A stretch of DNA of 60,381 nt, taken from assembly GCA_022599915.1 (NCBI GenBank), contig JAHZLH010000009.1, positions 1 through 60,381 on the forward strand, read 5' to 3'. The notes under the pieces were generated by a model. It made no database searches, was not told the origin of the DNA, and saw only the letters and a program-made list of their open reading frames with translations. The position numbers were made by a program, and so were the translations under genes. The DNA is from Actinomycetes bacterium. GTDB lineage: Bacteria; Actinomycetota; Actinomycetes; S36-B12; GCA-2699445. Shown here piece by piece: positions 16,467 through 25,267 of the stretch (position 1 is the first letter of the stretch; each line of letters begins with the position of its first letter).

Positions 16467-17183
16467 TCAGGTCAACTCTTCCGCTTCGATGAGCGGCACG
16501 AACGCCACATCTATGAGCTTCTGCTGCCGGAACTCCGTTGTGAGGTCCGGGGCCCGCAGACTTGTGCTCGGTGCCAAGTCCCGCGATCCGCCACTAGCCG
16601 CGTGACGCATCCGTTCGACAAGAACGAGCCGTTGTTGATTCCCAAACCCACCTGACACATGCAAAGGCAGAATCAGTCGCCCCCCTCGCCGATGAGCCCG
16701 CGGCGAAACTAGTTGTTCCAGTAGGGCTGGCGGGATGTTGGCAGCCACCGCGGCCACCGCGATCCCGGCATAGGGCGCACCATCAGGCCAACCACCATGA
16801 CCATCTGCGACCACCACTTCTACCGAATAGCCCAGCCGCCGCAACGTCTCGTCCGCTGATTCGGCCAATTCCGGGCGCACCTCAACCGAAACCACGTCGG
16901 CACCGCAAGCTGCAAGTACTGCTGCCTGATACCCGCAACCCGTGCCAACATCCAGTACTCGGTCACCTGGCATCACGCCGAGCGCCGTCACCATATAGGC
17001 GGCAATGAAGGGCTGCGAAATCGTCTGACCAGATCCAATCGGCAACGGGTGATTTTCCCAGGCCGCCGCCCGATGTCGCGGCGACACAAACTCGTCTCGC
17101 GGCACTTCACTGACGGCTCGCAGCACGGCCTGGTCGCGGATCCCCTGTTGCCGCAACTCAGCGATTAGTTGCTCGCGCTGCAC
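16467..17183 (-). CDS. pcm: protein-L-isoaspartate O-methyltransferase
   Basis: An S-adenosylmethionine-dependent methyltransferase of about 238 aa that repairs isoaspartyl residues in aged proteins. SAM motif I VLDVGTGCGYQAAVLA lies at about residues 78-93, and the preceding IGSGQTISQPFIAAYM (about 55-70) is the diagnostic Pcm substrate region. The C-terminal half, with VAAVAANIPPALLEQL, is also typical. The frame is open up to 17273, but the family usually starts near REQLIAELR, which favours GTG 17183 (GTG 17216 is an alternative). It is the downstream gene of an operon with the RpiB-like isomerase. Confidence 0.85.
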   Translation of the reverse strand: MQREQLIAELRQQGIRDQAVLRAVSEVPRDEFVSPRHRAAAWENHPLPIGSGQTISQPFIAAYMVTALGVMPGDRVLDVGTGCGYQAAVLAACGADVVSVEVRPELAESADETLRRLGYSVEVVVADGHGGWPDGAPYAGIAVAAVAANIPPALLEQLVSPRAHRRGGRLILPLHVSGGFGNQQRLVLVERMRHAASGGSRDLAPSTSLRAPDLTTEFRQQKLIDVAFVPLIEAEELT

Positions 17184-17273
17184 ACTTCCATCATGCTCCG
17201 ATGACGCCGCCGTCACGCAACTGACGGCACGATTACACCCCAACGGGACGGAAAACACTGGCCGAGCCAGCAA

Positions 17274-17693
17274 CTACTCCAGCCGAGCAATATTTCTCGC
17301 CTCACTGGGATCGGGCTCCGCCGCAAACCATGCTTCGAGAATTTCCGCTGCTAAGGCTGGTGATACCAGCCGGTTGCTCATCACCAAGACGTTGGCGTCA
17401 TTCCATCGCCGGGCGCCGGTGGCCGTTCCGGGGTCACCGCACAATGCCGCCCGAACCCCACGCACCTTATTCGCGGCTATCGAGGCGCCGGTGCCAGTCC
17501 AGCAGAACAGGAAGCCTTGCTGTGCCGAACCCGATGCCACCGCCTCACCCACTCGACGGCCTACCTCCGCCCACTGATCGGGCTCACCTGCTGGTGGGCC
17601 AATCAGCTCGACTGCGAACCCTCGTGCGCTCAGCAACTCCGCTACCGCATCCGACAGCGTCGTCTTCTCATCCGATCCCAGCACAACCCGCAT
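17274..17693 (-). CDS. RpiB/LacAB-family sugar-phosphate isomerase
   Basis: A 139-aa protein with the RpiB fold. GFLFCWTGTGASIAANKVRGVRAALC at about residues 61-86 corresponds to the RpiB active-site loop CGTGxGxSIAANKxxGIRAA, with the catalytic Cys retained. WNDANVLVMSNR matches HNDANVLxxGxR. The N-terminal phosphate-binding GxDHAG motif is replaced by GSDEKTTL, so substrate specificity probably differs from ribose 5-phosphate. ATG 17693 has GGGAG 5 nt upstream; a GTG at 17699 is also in frame. The long pcm frame begins 1 nt after the stop, consistent with one transcript. Confidence 0.78.
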   Translation of the reverse strand: MRVVLGSDEKTTLSDAVAELLSARGFAVELIGPPAGEPDQWAEVGRRVGEAVASGSAQQGFLFCWTGTGASIAANKVRGVRAALCGDPGTATGARRWNDANVLVMSNRLVSPALAAEILEAWFAAEPDPSEARNIARLE

Positions 17694-17774
17694 GACCACT
17701 CCCGATCAGTCTCGCTGCTAGCAACTTGACGCTACTGCACGACAACTCGTCACACCCCGCGACAGTCAACCCCA

Positions 17775-18263
17775 TCAGCCGTCGTCGGATTCACCTCCTG
17801 ACGTTGCTGGTCGGTACATCATGATGTGCGCGATGCCAGCTTCATCGAACTCCTCGCCAAACTCCGCAAAGCCAAACTCCCGATACAGCTCTGCGATGTA
17901 GACCTGGGCATGGAGTGCCATGGGCACCGCACCGCAATCGGCAATCACCTGCGCCATGAGCACCTTCGCCAGCCCTTCCCCCCTTCGGTCTGGTCGCACT
18001 ACTACCCGACCAATGCTGTGCGCCGTACCGCGTTGTCGTTCGACCTCCGACTCATCGATGACGACTCTTAAGTAGGCCGCGAAGCCGCGCTCATCTGGCA
18101 ACCAGTAGTGCATGGTCTCGGGGAGGCGGTCAAAGTGGTCTAGTTCTTCCTCGGTGATGCGCTGTTCGAGGAAGAACACATCGGACCGCAGTTTGGCCAT
18201 ATCGAAGACCTCGTCTCGAGTGAACTCCGACCACGGCTTGGCCACAATGGCTCCGGCAGACAT
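17775..18263 (-). CDS. GNAT acetyltransferase, ElaA-like
   Basis: A 162-aa GNAT-fold protein. ElaA-type features are VFFLEQRITEEELDHFD at about 29-45, the acetyl-CoA site IGRVVVRPDRRGEGLAKVLM at about 85-104 and the C-terminal block LYREFGFAEFGEEFDEAGIAHIMM. The acyl acceptor of ElaA proteins is not known to me. Two codons upstream there is a GTG (18269), but TAGAGT ends 7 nt before ATG 18263, which favours a leaderless start there. The gene stands alone, with the export operon divergent from it. Confidence 0.8.
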   Translation of the reverse strand: MSAGAIVAKPWSEFTRDEVFDMAKLRSDVFFLEQRITEEELDHFDRLPETMHYWLPDERGFAAYLRVVIDESEVERQRGTAHSIGRVVVRPDRRGEGLAKVLMAQVIADCGAVPMALHAQVYIAELYREFGFAEFGEEFDEAGIAHIMMYRPATSGGESDDG

Positions 18264-18270
18264 AACCACA

Positions 18271-18276
18271 ACTCTA
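18271..18276 (-). promoter_or_regulatory. -10 element for leaderless ElaA-like transcript
   Basis: TAGAGT on the minus strand, 7 nt before ATG 18263. Confidence 0.55.
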
Positions 18277-18444
18277 GGCAGCCACCGCGGCGATTACCTG
18301 CGCTCACGGGTTTTCCCGGACAACAGCCCCGCATAACTGCCTTGGCAGCAACTACCGAACTCGCAGACCTAATGTCCCGTGTTAGTTACAATGTGGTGGG
18401 GTCCGGATGCAGATCACCTGGCTAATCAAACAAGGGGATTCCGA

Positions 18445-19530
18445 GTGAGTGATACCAGCACTTCCACCAGCCTGCTTACTCGCAACCGAATCCTAATGCT
18501 CGTGCTCCTGCTGGTGGTGGTGGTGGTTCTACTGGCTGTTTTGCTATCTGGCGGCAGCGAAGAAGATACGGCGACCAGCTACACCGAGAGCACCACTGAA
18601 GTCACCCGACAAGACTTGGTTGATCGCGAGACTGTCATCGGCACCCTGCAGTTTGCCGATGAACAGGAACTCGTCACCCAGTCAGGCGGAACAGTTACTG
18701 CTATCCGGAGCGACGGGAGCACGGTGGTCCGCGGCGGTGTGCTGTGGAAGGTCAACCAAAAACCGACGGTGTTGATGTACGGCACAGTACCCGCGTATCG
18801 GCCGCTCGCTGTCGGAAACTCCGGGACCGACGTCAAACAGTTAAACCAGAACCTGCGGAAGTTGGATTACCAGCGGGCTCCCAACAGCAATGACTTCACC
18901 AGTGACACCGCCACCGCTGTCCGCAACTGGCAAGACGACGTGGGCCTGCCACAAACGGGTACCGTGCCACTAGGGCAGGTTGTCTTCACTCCGGCTGCGA
19001 CCCGAGTTGCAGCAGCGCTGGTAGAGCGAGGCGCAGTTGTCCAACCCGGCACCAAAATCATGTCGGTGACCAGCGAGGTGCGAGAGGTCGCTATCGACCT
19101 CGATACCGCTGACCAAAGCCTGGTTACCTTGCGGGATCGAGTGACGGTCACCCTTCCCGACGGGACCGAGATCGCTGGCCGCATCACCAAAATCGGGACC
19201 GTCGCGAGTAGCGGTAATGCCCTTCAACCTGGCACGGCAACCGAGGCAACCATCCCGGTCACCGTCAGCCTCGATCGTCCCGGTCAGGCGAAGCGATGGG
19301 ACTCTGCACCTGTCGACGTGGGACTGCAGGCAGATAGCGCTAGCGATGTCCTCACCGTCCCGGTGGCTGCCCTGCTGGCGCTAACCGAGGGTGGCTACGC
19401 GGTGGAAGTGGTCAGCGACAGTGAGCGCCAGTTGGTCGGTGTCACCACCGGACTTTTTGCCGAAGGTCAAGTGGAAATTACCGGCAGTGGCATCGCCGAA
19501 GGGACGGTAGTGGTGGTGCCTAGCCGATGA
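18445..19530 (+). CDS. membrane-fusion/adaptor protein of an ABC exporter, with peptidoglycan-binding domain
   Basis: A 361-aa protein with a signal anchor at about residues 15-37 and an extracytoplasmic part. Residues of about 120-175 ([18 protein letters not shown] to [15 protein letters not shown]) form a PG_binding_1 domain, followed by HlyD/RND-adaptor-like beta domains. This layout is typical of adaptors of Gram-positive MacB-type exporters, with the wall-binding domain anchoring the complex. GTG at 18445 is chosen because AAGGGG lies 7 nt upstream; the open frame runs to 18379. Its stop overlaps the ATPase start by 4 nt (ATGA). Confidence 0.83.
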   Translation: MSDTSTSTSLLTRNRILMLVLLLVVVVVLLAVLLSGGSEEDTATSYTESTTEVTRQDLVDRETVIGTLQFADEQELVTQSGGTVTAIRSDGSTVVRGGVLWKVNQKPTVLMYGTVPAYRPLAVGNSGTDVKQLNQNLRKLDYQRAPNSNDFTSDTATAVRNWQDDVGLPQTGTVPLGQVVFTPAATRVAAALVERGAVVQPGTKIMSVTSEVREVAIDLDTADQSLVTLRDRVTVTLPDGTEIAGRITKIGTVASSGNALQPGTATEATIPVTVSLDRPGQAKRWDSAPVDVGLQADSASDVLTVPVAALLALTEGGYAVEVVSDSERQLVGVTTGLFAEGQVEITGSGIAEGTVVVVPSR

Positions 19531-20231
19531 GTGAGGATTCGGTACTGCGAGCTCGGTCGCTGCGGCGCGTCTACGGCGGCGGGAAGGCTCGGGCCGCGGC
19601 AGTTGTCGCTTTGGACGACGTCGACCTCGACATCGTCGCGGGCGAATTGCTGGCACTCGTGGGGCCGTCTGGATCGGGCAAATCAACCCTGATGCATCTG
19701 ATGGGCTGCCTCGATGAGCCGACTGGCGGGCAACTGCACATCGCCGGCATCGATGTAGCTGGTCTCACCGACCGCGAACTATCCGGGCTGCGAGCAAACT
19801 TGATCGGCTTCGTTTTTCAGCAATTTTTTCTCTCACCAGTCCAAACGGCACTCGACAACGTAGCGGATGGATTGCTGTACACCGGTGTCGATCGGGACGA
19901 ACGTCGCGATCGGGCTGCTGCCGCACTGGAACGTGTTGGACTTTCTGACCGACTCGACCATCGGCCAACAGAGCTCTCCGGCGGTCAGCGGCAACGAGTA
20001 GCGATTGCGCGGGCTGTGGTTGGCAACCCACCGTTGCTTCTCGCTGATGAACCCACCGGAAACCTGGACAGCGCTGCCAGCGCGGAGGTCATCGAACTGC
20101 TGGAGGAATTGAATGATGACGGCACCACAGTGGTGGTGGTTACTCATGATCTGGAACTGGCTGCGCAGTTCCCTCGACGAATCCGGCTAAGAGACGGACA
20201 CATCGTTGCCGACGATCGGATCTCGGCATGA
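19527..20231 (+). CDS. ABC transporter ATP-binding protein, MacB/LolD type
   Basis: A 234-aa ATPase with Walker [16 protein letters not shown] at about residues 43-57, Q-loop FVFQQFFL, signature [17 protein letters not shown] and Walker [13 protein letters not shown], followed by the H-loop VTHD. The [14 protein letters not shown] sequence is the mark of the MacB/LolD class, which power mechanotransmission rather than classical import. The gene is coupled at both ends by ATGA overlaps (19527-19530 and 20228-20231), forming an adaptor-ATPase-permease operon that probably exports a hydrophobic compound or peptide. Confidence 0.88.
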   Translation: MSEDSVLRARSLRRVYGGGKARAAAVVALDDVDLDIVAGELLALVGPSGSGKSTLMHLMGCLDEPTGGQLHIAGIDVAGLTDRELSGLRANLIGFVFQQFFLSPVQTALDNVADGLLYTGVDRDERRDRAAAALERVGLSDRLDHRPTELSGGQRQRVAIARAVVGNPPLLLADEPTGNLDSAASAEVIELLEELNDDGTTVVVVTHDLELAAQFPRRIRLRDGHIVADDRISA

Positions 20232-21457
20232 GTTCGACCCCTACGACCAAATCTGAAGCTGTCATTCCCACGTCGCAGTTAGCTCCTGGCGACATAGTTC
20301 GGGTAGCGACAGCTGGTATGCGCCACCGCCCGCTGCGGGCGGTGCTTTCCGGACTTGGAATCGCGCTCGGTATTGCAGCACTAGTGGCAGTGGTGGGTTT
20401 GTCGGCATCCAGTAAAGAGCAAGTGAATCGCCAACTAGACGCGTTAGGAACAAATCTGTTGTCGGTATCCGGCGGTACCACTTTGGGCGGTAACACTGCT
20501 CAGTTACCTGTGGAATCCATTGAGATGGTGCAGCGGATCGGACCGGTGCAATCGGTGGGAGCCCTCGGAGTAACTGATGCCAACGTGTACCGCAATGACC
20601 GAATCGATAAGGCGGAAAGCGGTGGAATCGCAGTCCGGGCTGCGACTGACGATCTACAGAACACCATCGGTTTCGACGTAGCCGCTGGGCGTTGGCTGGA
20701 TCCGGCGCTTAACAGTTTTCCCACAGTGGTCTTAGGCGCCGACTCCGCCGCTCGCTTGGGAATAAGTCCAGAACTCCTTGGGCAAACGCGACCACAAGTA
20801 TGGCTGGGAAATCGCTGGTTCACCGTCGTCGGGATTCTCGCTCCATCAGCCCTGGCACCCGAACTCGACCGTTCAGCTCTGGTCGGGTGGCTGGCTGCTG
20901 AGAACTACCTGAATTTTGATGGCCATCCCAGCACTATCTACGAACGTTCCGCGGAAGCATCAGTGCTGGATGTACAGGCTGTGCTACCCGCAACCGTGAA
21001 TCCGGCAGCACCCGACGAAGTCCAGGTCTCTCGACCTTCTGACGCCCTGGCCGCTAAAGCCGCCACTGACGCCGCCTTCACTGGGCTCCTGCTGGGCTTG
21101 GGAGCCGTATCACTCCTTGTTGGTGGAGTTGGTGTGGCGAACACGATGGTGGTTTCAGTATTGGAACGCCGGCAGGAGATCGGCCTGCGCCGGGCACTAG
21201 GAGCCACCCAGCGAATGATCCGAGACCAGTTCCTCGGCGAAGCAGTCGCGCTGTCGGTCCTCGGCGGGGCCGCCGGGGCAGTTCTCGGCGCGTTAGTCAC
21301 CATCATCTTTGCTACTACCAGCGGCTGGCCGATCGCGATCCCATTGTGGGCAATTGCTGCTGGTCTCGGCGTCACGCTGCTGGTCGGCATAGTCGCTGGC
21401 ATCTTCCCCGCCGCACGGGCCGCTCGACTAGCGCCCACCGAGGCGCTCAATATCTAG
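20228..21457 (+). CDS. ABC transporter permease, MacB/FtsX type
   Basis: A 409-aa permease with one N-terminal membrane helix (about 40-62), a large extracytoplasmic domain (about 63-280) and three C-terminal helices. [31 protein letters not shown] at about 310-340 is the FtsX-domain signature. Four-helix topology fits MacB and LolC/E permeases. The gene closes the operon with the adaptor and ATPase genes. What is exported cannot be read from the sequence; antibiotic or peptide efflux is the usual role. Confidence 0.87.
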   Translation: MSSTPTTKSEAVIPTSQLAPGDIVRVATAGMRHRPLRAVLSGLGIALGIAALVAVVGLSASSKEQVNRQLDALGTNLLSVSGGTTLGGNTAQLPVESIEMVQRIGPVQSVGALGVTDANVYRNDRIDKAESGGIAVRAATDDLQNTIGFDVAAGRWLDPALNSFPTVVLGADSAARLGISPELLGQTRPQVWLGNRWFTVVGILAPSALAPELDRSALVGWLAAENYLNFDGHPSTIYERSAEASVLDVQAVLPATVNPAAPDEVQVSRPSDALAAKAATDAAFTGLLLGLGAVSLLVGGVGVANTMVVSVLERRQEIGLRRALGATQRMIRDQFLGEAVALSVLGGAAGAVLGALVTIIFATTSGWPIAIPLWAIAAGLGVTLLVGIVAGIFPAARAARLAPTEALNI

Positions 21458-21495
21458 CGTTCAGGGGGGTGCTCCCGCCCGACGAACTACTCGCT

Positions 21496-22041
21496 CTAAC
21501 CCCCGACAAGAACTTTGACCAGGAGAACGCCTACTCCGATCAGCGCATCAGCAACCCCCCAGGCGAGGGCCTTGGCCCAACTGGCGCCCGACCAACGCGC
21601 TCCGAGCAATCCCACGAGAAATAGCAGTAGTACCAGCATGCCTTGGGTAACCCAGACGGTTGTTTCGTAGGCTGCGCCAGTCGCCATACTCAGCAGAATC
21701 GTGGCAACGGTCATTACCGTGACCGCGAGCAGATTACCGGCGATTCGGACCTGCGCCCACAACTGCTTGCGCGACATCATCTCGTGATGGACTAGCCGGT
21801 GGCCCATGACAGCAGCCCATGCGTGCGCCAGGGCTACCGCCAGCGACGCACCCACCGCCGCAGCGATCAACTCCCCTTCAGAGCTGACGAACTGTTTCAG
21901 TGAGGATGCGGCCACTACGCCCAGGATAGTGATGGCGGCGTAGACCATGATCGCCACTCGCTCTACCTGCAACACCTTGTCGTGGAGATGGGCAGGTTCG
22001 GTGATCTGGGTGCTATCCGATTCAGCCATGGGCACCATCAT
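21496..22041 (-). CDS. hypothetical membrane protein
   Basis: A 181-aa protein that I do not assign to a family. A short charged N-terminal tail precedes about five hydrophobic segments (about 29-45, 59-80, 98-118, 128-147 and 157-178). A His-containing stretch MGHRLVHHEMMSRKQ lies in the first large loop. ATG 22041 has AAAGG 8 nt upstream; ATG 22029 is an alternative. It is transcribed against the exporter operon and lies between it and the Cys-repeat lipoprotein. Confidence 0.65.
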   Translation of the reverse strand: MMVPMAESDSTQITEPAHLHDKVLQVERVAIMVYAAITILGVVAASSLKQFVSSEGELIAAAVGASLAVALAHAWAAVMGHRLVHHEMMSRKQLWAQVRIAGNLLAVTVMTVATILLSMATGAAYETTVWVTQGMLVLLLFLVGLLGARWSGASWAKALAWGVADALIGVGVLLVKVLVGG

Positions 22042-22197
22042 GACTCACGCCTTTGCTCAGCGTTGATCAACCGTAACTCTAGGTCTTGGGTCATGATCCA
22101 AATTCGCTTACGATGGAGCGGGACATATCGCAGCGGAAAATCGACCAGGCGCTAAGCCAGCCCGGCTCTTTTTTCAGCAGAACATTGTGGGAATCAC

Positions 22198-22770
22198 ATG
22201 AAACCGACGAAGAAAACGCACGAGCGAAATGCTGCTGCGCGTTGGTTGCTTGGATTCGGACTCGCTGCACTGGTACTGACGGGCTGCTCGTCTAGTTCGG
22301 AGTCTCAGGTTGCGACGCTTTCCGATCAAGACGCGCAGCCGGAGTCCAGCAGCAATCCTACCGCCACCGATGACGGTGGTCTCGCCTTCGCTGCCTGCAT
22401 GCGCGACAACGGCGTTGATGTGCCAGATCCAGATCCCGATCAAGGGTTCGGCTCACCCGAGGATGCCGATATTGACTTCGAGGACCCGAAGTTTCGTGAT
22501 GCGTTGACGGAGTGCCAGGATCTACTGCCCGGTGGCAATCCGCTCAATCAAAACTTTGACTCGGCACAGCAGGAAGCGATCCTCAACCTGGTGTCCTGCC
22601 TGCGTGATAACGGCGTCGATGTTCCCGATCCGCAGTTCGACGCCAATGGCAAACTAGTCTTGACAGATCCCGGAGCGATCAATCCCGGCGACCCGAAGTT
22701 GCGGAAAGCTCTGGAGAAATGTCGGTCCGAGTTAGGAGCGGTGGCTATCGGACCGGGTGCGGCCAACTAG
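22198..22770 (+). CDS. lipoprotein with two Cys-containing repeats
   Basis: A 190-aa exported lipoprotein with lipobox LTGC at about 27-30. The mature part has an acidic Ser-rich linker and two similar repeats beginning AACMRDNGVDVPDPD (about 65) and VSCLRDNGVDVPDPQ (about 137), each followed about 35-40 residues later by a second Cys (TECQDL, EKCRSEL). Four Cys in two pairs suggest disulfides or metal binding. Proteins with this CMR-x-G-V-x-x-PDP repeat are, in my recollection, often found next to MacB-type export operons of actinobacteria, which fits the operon 740 bp upstream. The biochemical role is unknown. GGGA 5 nt before ATG is a weak ribosome-binding site. Confidence 0.75.
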   Translation: MKPTKKTHERNAAARWLLGFGLAALVLTGCSSSSESQVATLSDQDAQPESSSNPTATDDGGLAFAACMRDNGVDVPDPDPDQGFGSPEDADIDFEDPKFRDALTECQDLLPGGNPLNQNFDSAQQEAILNLVSCLRDNGVDVPDPQFDANGKLVLTDPGAINPGDPKLRKALEKCRSELGAVAIGPGAAN

Positions 22771-22957
22771 CCGCAAGCGTGGCACCGACTCACGGTGGTA
22801 CCGACACCGCACAGCCGGTGAAACTCTGCCTCCCAGGATCGACTTCGCGAGCGAAGTTACGTTGGCAAGATGGTGTTGACCCTCTCGTGAACCCGCCACG
22901 ATGACAATCCAGCAATCGCTAGTGTGATGGGGCGCGGTGACGACGTGTTGAAGGTAG

Positions 22958-23383
22958 GTGGAACAGGTGAATGAAGACGCGTATGTCGACATAATGACTG
23001 CGATCTCACGCACCTTCGAAGTGATCGCCGCAGTCTTGCTGATCTTCGGGCTATTTGCATCCGGCATTCTCGCGATTCGGCAATGGCGCCGGACCGGAGA
23101 CGGACAAGCAGGCTACAAACTGATGCGGCAGTCCTTCGGCTCGGTATTGCTGCTGAGTCTGGAGATTCTGGTGGCAGGCGACCTGCTCCAAACGGTGGCC
23201 GTTTCGCAAACATTGGAAAGCGTCGCAGTCCTAGGTCTGATTGTGCTGATTCGAACGTTCCTGTCCTTCTCACTAGAGATCGAAATGGACGGCACTGTAC
23301 CGTGGCGTCGAGTAGCCACCAGCGGAGCAACCCAGTTCGCCAGAGCGCAACAACAGGCTGCTGAGGTGCCGGATCGAGAGTAG
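22958..23383 (+). CDS. DUF1622 family membrane protein
   Basis: A 141-aa protein with three hydrophobic segments (about 20-40, 60-78 and 85-105). EILVAGDLLQTV and LGLIVLIRTFLSFSLEIEM match the conserved part of DUF1622, small inner-membrane proteins of unknown function. Two GTG starts compete: 22958 and 22967. GGTAGG and AGGTGG sequences precede them, and the second has the better spacing (5 nt). No functional partner is evident. A gap of 285 bp follows in which I see only the promoter and Shine-Dalgarno region of the next gene. Confidence 0.75.
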   Translation: MEQVNEDAYVDIMTAISRTFEVIAAVLLIFGLFASGILAIRQWRRTGDGQAGYKLMRQSFGSVLLLSLEILVAGDLLQTVAVSQTLESVAVLGLIVLIRTFLSFSLEIEMDGTVPWRRVATSGATQFARAQQQAAEVPDRE

Positions 23384-23668
23384 GTCCGAAAGTTCCGCCT
23401 CACCGTTGAACCTAGGCAACACAGCACGTTGCCGTCCCTTGATCGAGTGAGTGTTCTTCCCAGCGCAACCCACCAAGCGGGGCGACTTACTTCCCGCCAT
23501 GTGGGCTTCCGTTCATGCCTCGCCTAGGAACGGAAAACAACCCGCCACTCCGCAGCTGAGCAAGAGCAAGCCGAGCCGGGTGTGTTGGGGGTGTTATTCG
23601 GACAGTGAATACCGCGAGACCTAGCGTCAAGATCCTTTATTGGGTTGTCGATGCAACGAGGAGAAACC

Positions 23669-23734
23669 ATGGCCACCAACAACGGCGCAAGTATTTAGCG
23701 AACTACCCGACTAGTCGCTTCGCTCGTCGTCCTT
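23669..23734 (+). other. 5' part of the DUF2165 frame, cut by an in-frame TAG
   Basis: ATG at 23669 has an excellent ribosome-binding site (CGAGGAG, 6 nt upstream) and opens the same frame as the DUF2165 gene, but TAG at 23696-23698 stops it after nine codons. After the TAG the frame continues without interruption and encodes RTTRLVASLVVLMTAAYYSL, which supplies the first membrane helix of the family. There is no start codon between the TAG and ATG 23735. Confidence 0.7.
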
Positions 23735-24241
23735 ATGACGGCGGCGTACTACTCCCTGGTTGCATTCGACAACATCACCAATCCCCAGAGCAACTGGGCT
23801 TTCATCCAGGGTGTGCTGAGCGGCGACGGTGTCAACGAAGCCGCTGGAGCAGGATTCGAGTGGCACTACATCGACAACGAGACCTTCCAACTCATCGGCT
23901 ACATCACCGTAATCGCCTGCGAAACTCTCACCGGAATCCTATTGCTGATCGGCGGCTTCACCGGACTGTTCCGGACCCGGGACGACGTGGCCTGCGCTGC
24001 AGCACAAAAGTGGACGTACTACGGCGGATTCCTCGGACTCGGCGTCTTCTTCTTCGGCTTCCTCACTGTCGGTGGCAACTGGTTCATCATGTACCTGAAC
24101 GAGACGTGGAACGATATGGAGCCAGCTTTCCAGAACTCGGTGATGACCATCACCATGCTGATCTTGGTGACCGGGGTGTTGGTGGGCAGCCAAGTTGGTT
24201 CCGCCCTGAAGGACACCGAATCTGCCAGCGAGACCGCCTAG
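23735..24241 (+). CDS. DUF2165 family small membrane protein (N-terminus interrupted)
   Basis: 168 aa from the first ATG after the in-frame TAG; 190 residues if the frame is read from ATG 23669. The sequence SLVAFDNITNPQSNWAFIQGVLSGD near the start, and later segments GYITVIACETLTGILLLIGG, YYGGFLGLGVFFFGFLTVGGNWF and MTITMLILVTGVLVG, match DUF2165, predicted four-helix membrane proteins of unknown role. Starting at 23735 removes half of the first helix, so either the protein is shortened, the stop is read through, the gene is newly broken or the base is a sequencing error. ATG 23735 itself has no ribosome-binding site. Confidence 0.7.
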   Translation: MTAAYYSLVAFDNITNPQSNWAFIQGVLSGDGVNEAAGAGFEWHYIDNETFQLIGYITVIACETLTGILLLIGGFTGLFRTRDDVACAAAQKWTYYGGFLGLGVFFFGFLTVGGNWFIMYLNETWNDMEPAFQNSVMTITMLILVTGVLVGSQVGSALKDTESASETA

Positions 24242-24274
24242 CAGCGCTGATTTCCAGCGGCCGCTAGCAGGTAT

Positions 24275-25108
24275 TCAGCGGAACTTGTCTGCAAAATCAG
24301 TCGCGAAGTCCGTCATAGTCCGCGCCGCGGTTCCGGTGACTACAGCGACATCATCAGTTGTTACTGCAGAACTGCCGGAACCAATCCGGGTGTAGAGACC
24401 GATGATGTGGTCGGCGAGATACTCAGAGACGCCTGCCCCCACCAGCACCTTCCGGTAGTCACTACAGTCCATGTCGTAGTAGTTGATCGCCCGGCCAACC
24501 GCCTTACTCAAAGTCGCCACTGCGGCAGTGAACGTCAGTAGTTCTGGTCCAGTCAGTTGTAGCGTTTTGCCCTCATAGCCTTCTTTAGTAAGCGTCACGG
24601 TCGCAGCTGCGGCAATGTCACGTGTGTCAATAAATCCCACTTCAGCCTCGCCGATCGCGCAGGTGGCGAAGACGTTTTGCCGAACGATGTTGTCGGCTTG
24701 GGTGAGGAACATTTGCATGAAGTAGTTGGCTCGCACGTGGGTGTAGGGCAGCCCAGATTCCTCCAGTAACTTCTCTGCCTGACCGTGCACTCGCGACACG
24801 GAGTCCTTGCCGTTTGGATCAGCGCCCAGTGACGATAGTCGGGCGTATCGAGTCACCCCTGCCGCAAGGGCAGCGGCAATGAGGTTACGTTCCATATCGA
24901 GTTGGTCTTCCACCGCCGGCACAATCGCAAACACCGCGTCGGCACCAGCGACCGCCGCATTCACCGCATCAGCATCCGCAAGGTCGACTGCTCGATCGTC
25001 CGGGTGGGAAGGATGTCGGCTCAGGCCACGGACCTGCTGGCCCTGCTCTCGCAACAATTCAACCGTTGGAGCGCCGACGTTTCCCGTCGCACCAGTCACC
25101 ACAATCAT
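24275..25108 (-). CDS. NAD(P)-binding NmrA-like atypical short-chain dehydrogenase
   Basis: A 277-aa protein with an N-terminal Rossmann motif VTGATGNVGAPTVELL at residues 4-19 and the layout of NmrA/SDR-a5 proteins: conserved RYARLSSLGAD at about 108-118 and YTHVRANYFMQMFL at about 142-155. There is no YxxxK motif, so it may sense or use NAD(P) rather than act as a classical dehydrogenase. The frame is open to 25192, but AAAAGG 7 nt before ATG 25108 decides the start. It lies tail to tail with DUF2165 and in the same direction as the MFS gene upstream. Confidence 0.83.
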   Translation of the reverse strand: MIVVTGATGNVGAPTVELLREQGQQVRGLSRHPSHPDDRAVDLADADAVNAAVAGADAVFAIVPAVEDQLDMERNLIAAALAAGVTRYARLSSLGADPNGKDSVSRVHGQAEKLLEESGLPYTHVRANYFMQMFLTQADNIVRQNVFATCAIGEAEVGFIDTRDIAAAATVTLTKEGYEGKTLQLTGPELLTFTAAVATLSKAVGRAINYYDMDCSDYRKVLVGAGVSEYLADHIIGLYTRIGSGSSAVTTDDVAVVTGTAARTMTDFATDFADKFR

Positions 25109-25267
25109 TGCGCTACCTTTTCTCGGACGTAGTCGAAGTCTCCCTCGCACCCTAGGTGTCGGACGCCCACCTTCTCCATTCGGCACGAGCAACCGGCCAA
25201 CTGTGTCACGCTCCGAGTTCCCACCGTCTGGGCGCGGCGGTATCAGCGACCGCTGTCCCAGCCGCGG

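Noticed and set aside
23669-24241. TAG read as pyrrolysine
   Set aside because: No pyl genes are in the window, the organism type is wrong, and a single TAG near the N-terminus is better explained by mutation, error or simple readthrough.
23605-24267. 220-codon plus-strand frame over the DUF2165 gene
   Set aside because: Translation is rich in Arg and His with no membrane helices; the other frame gives the recognised DUF2165 sequence.
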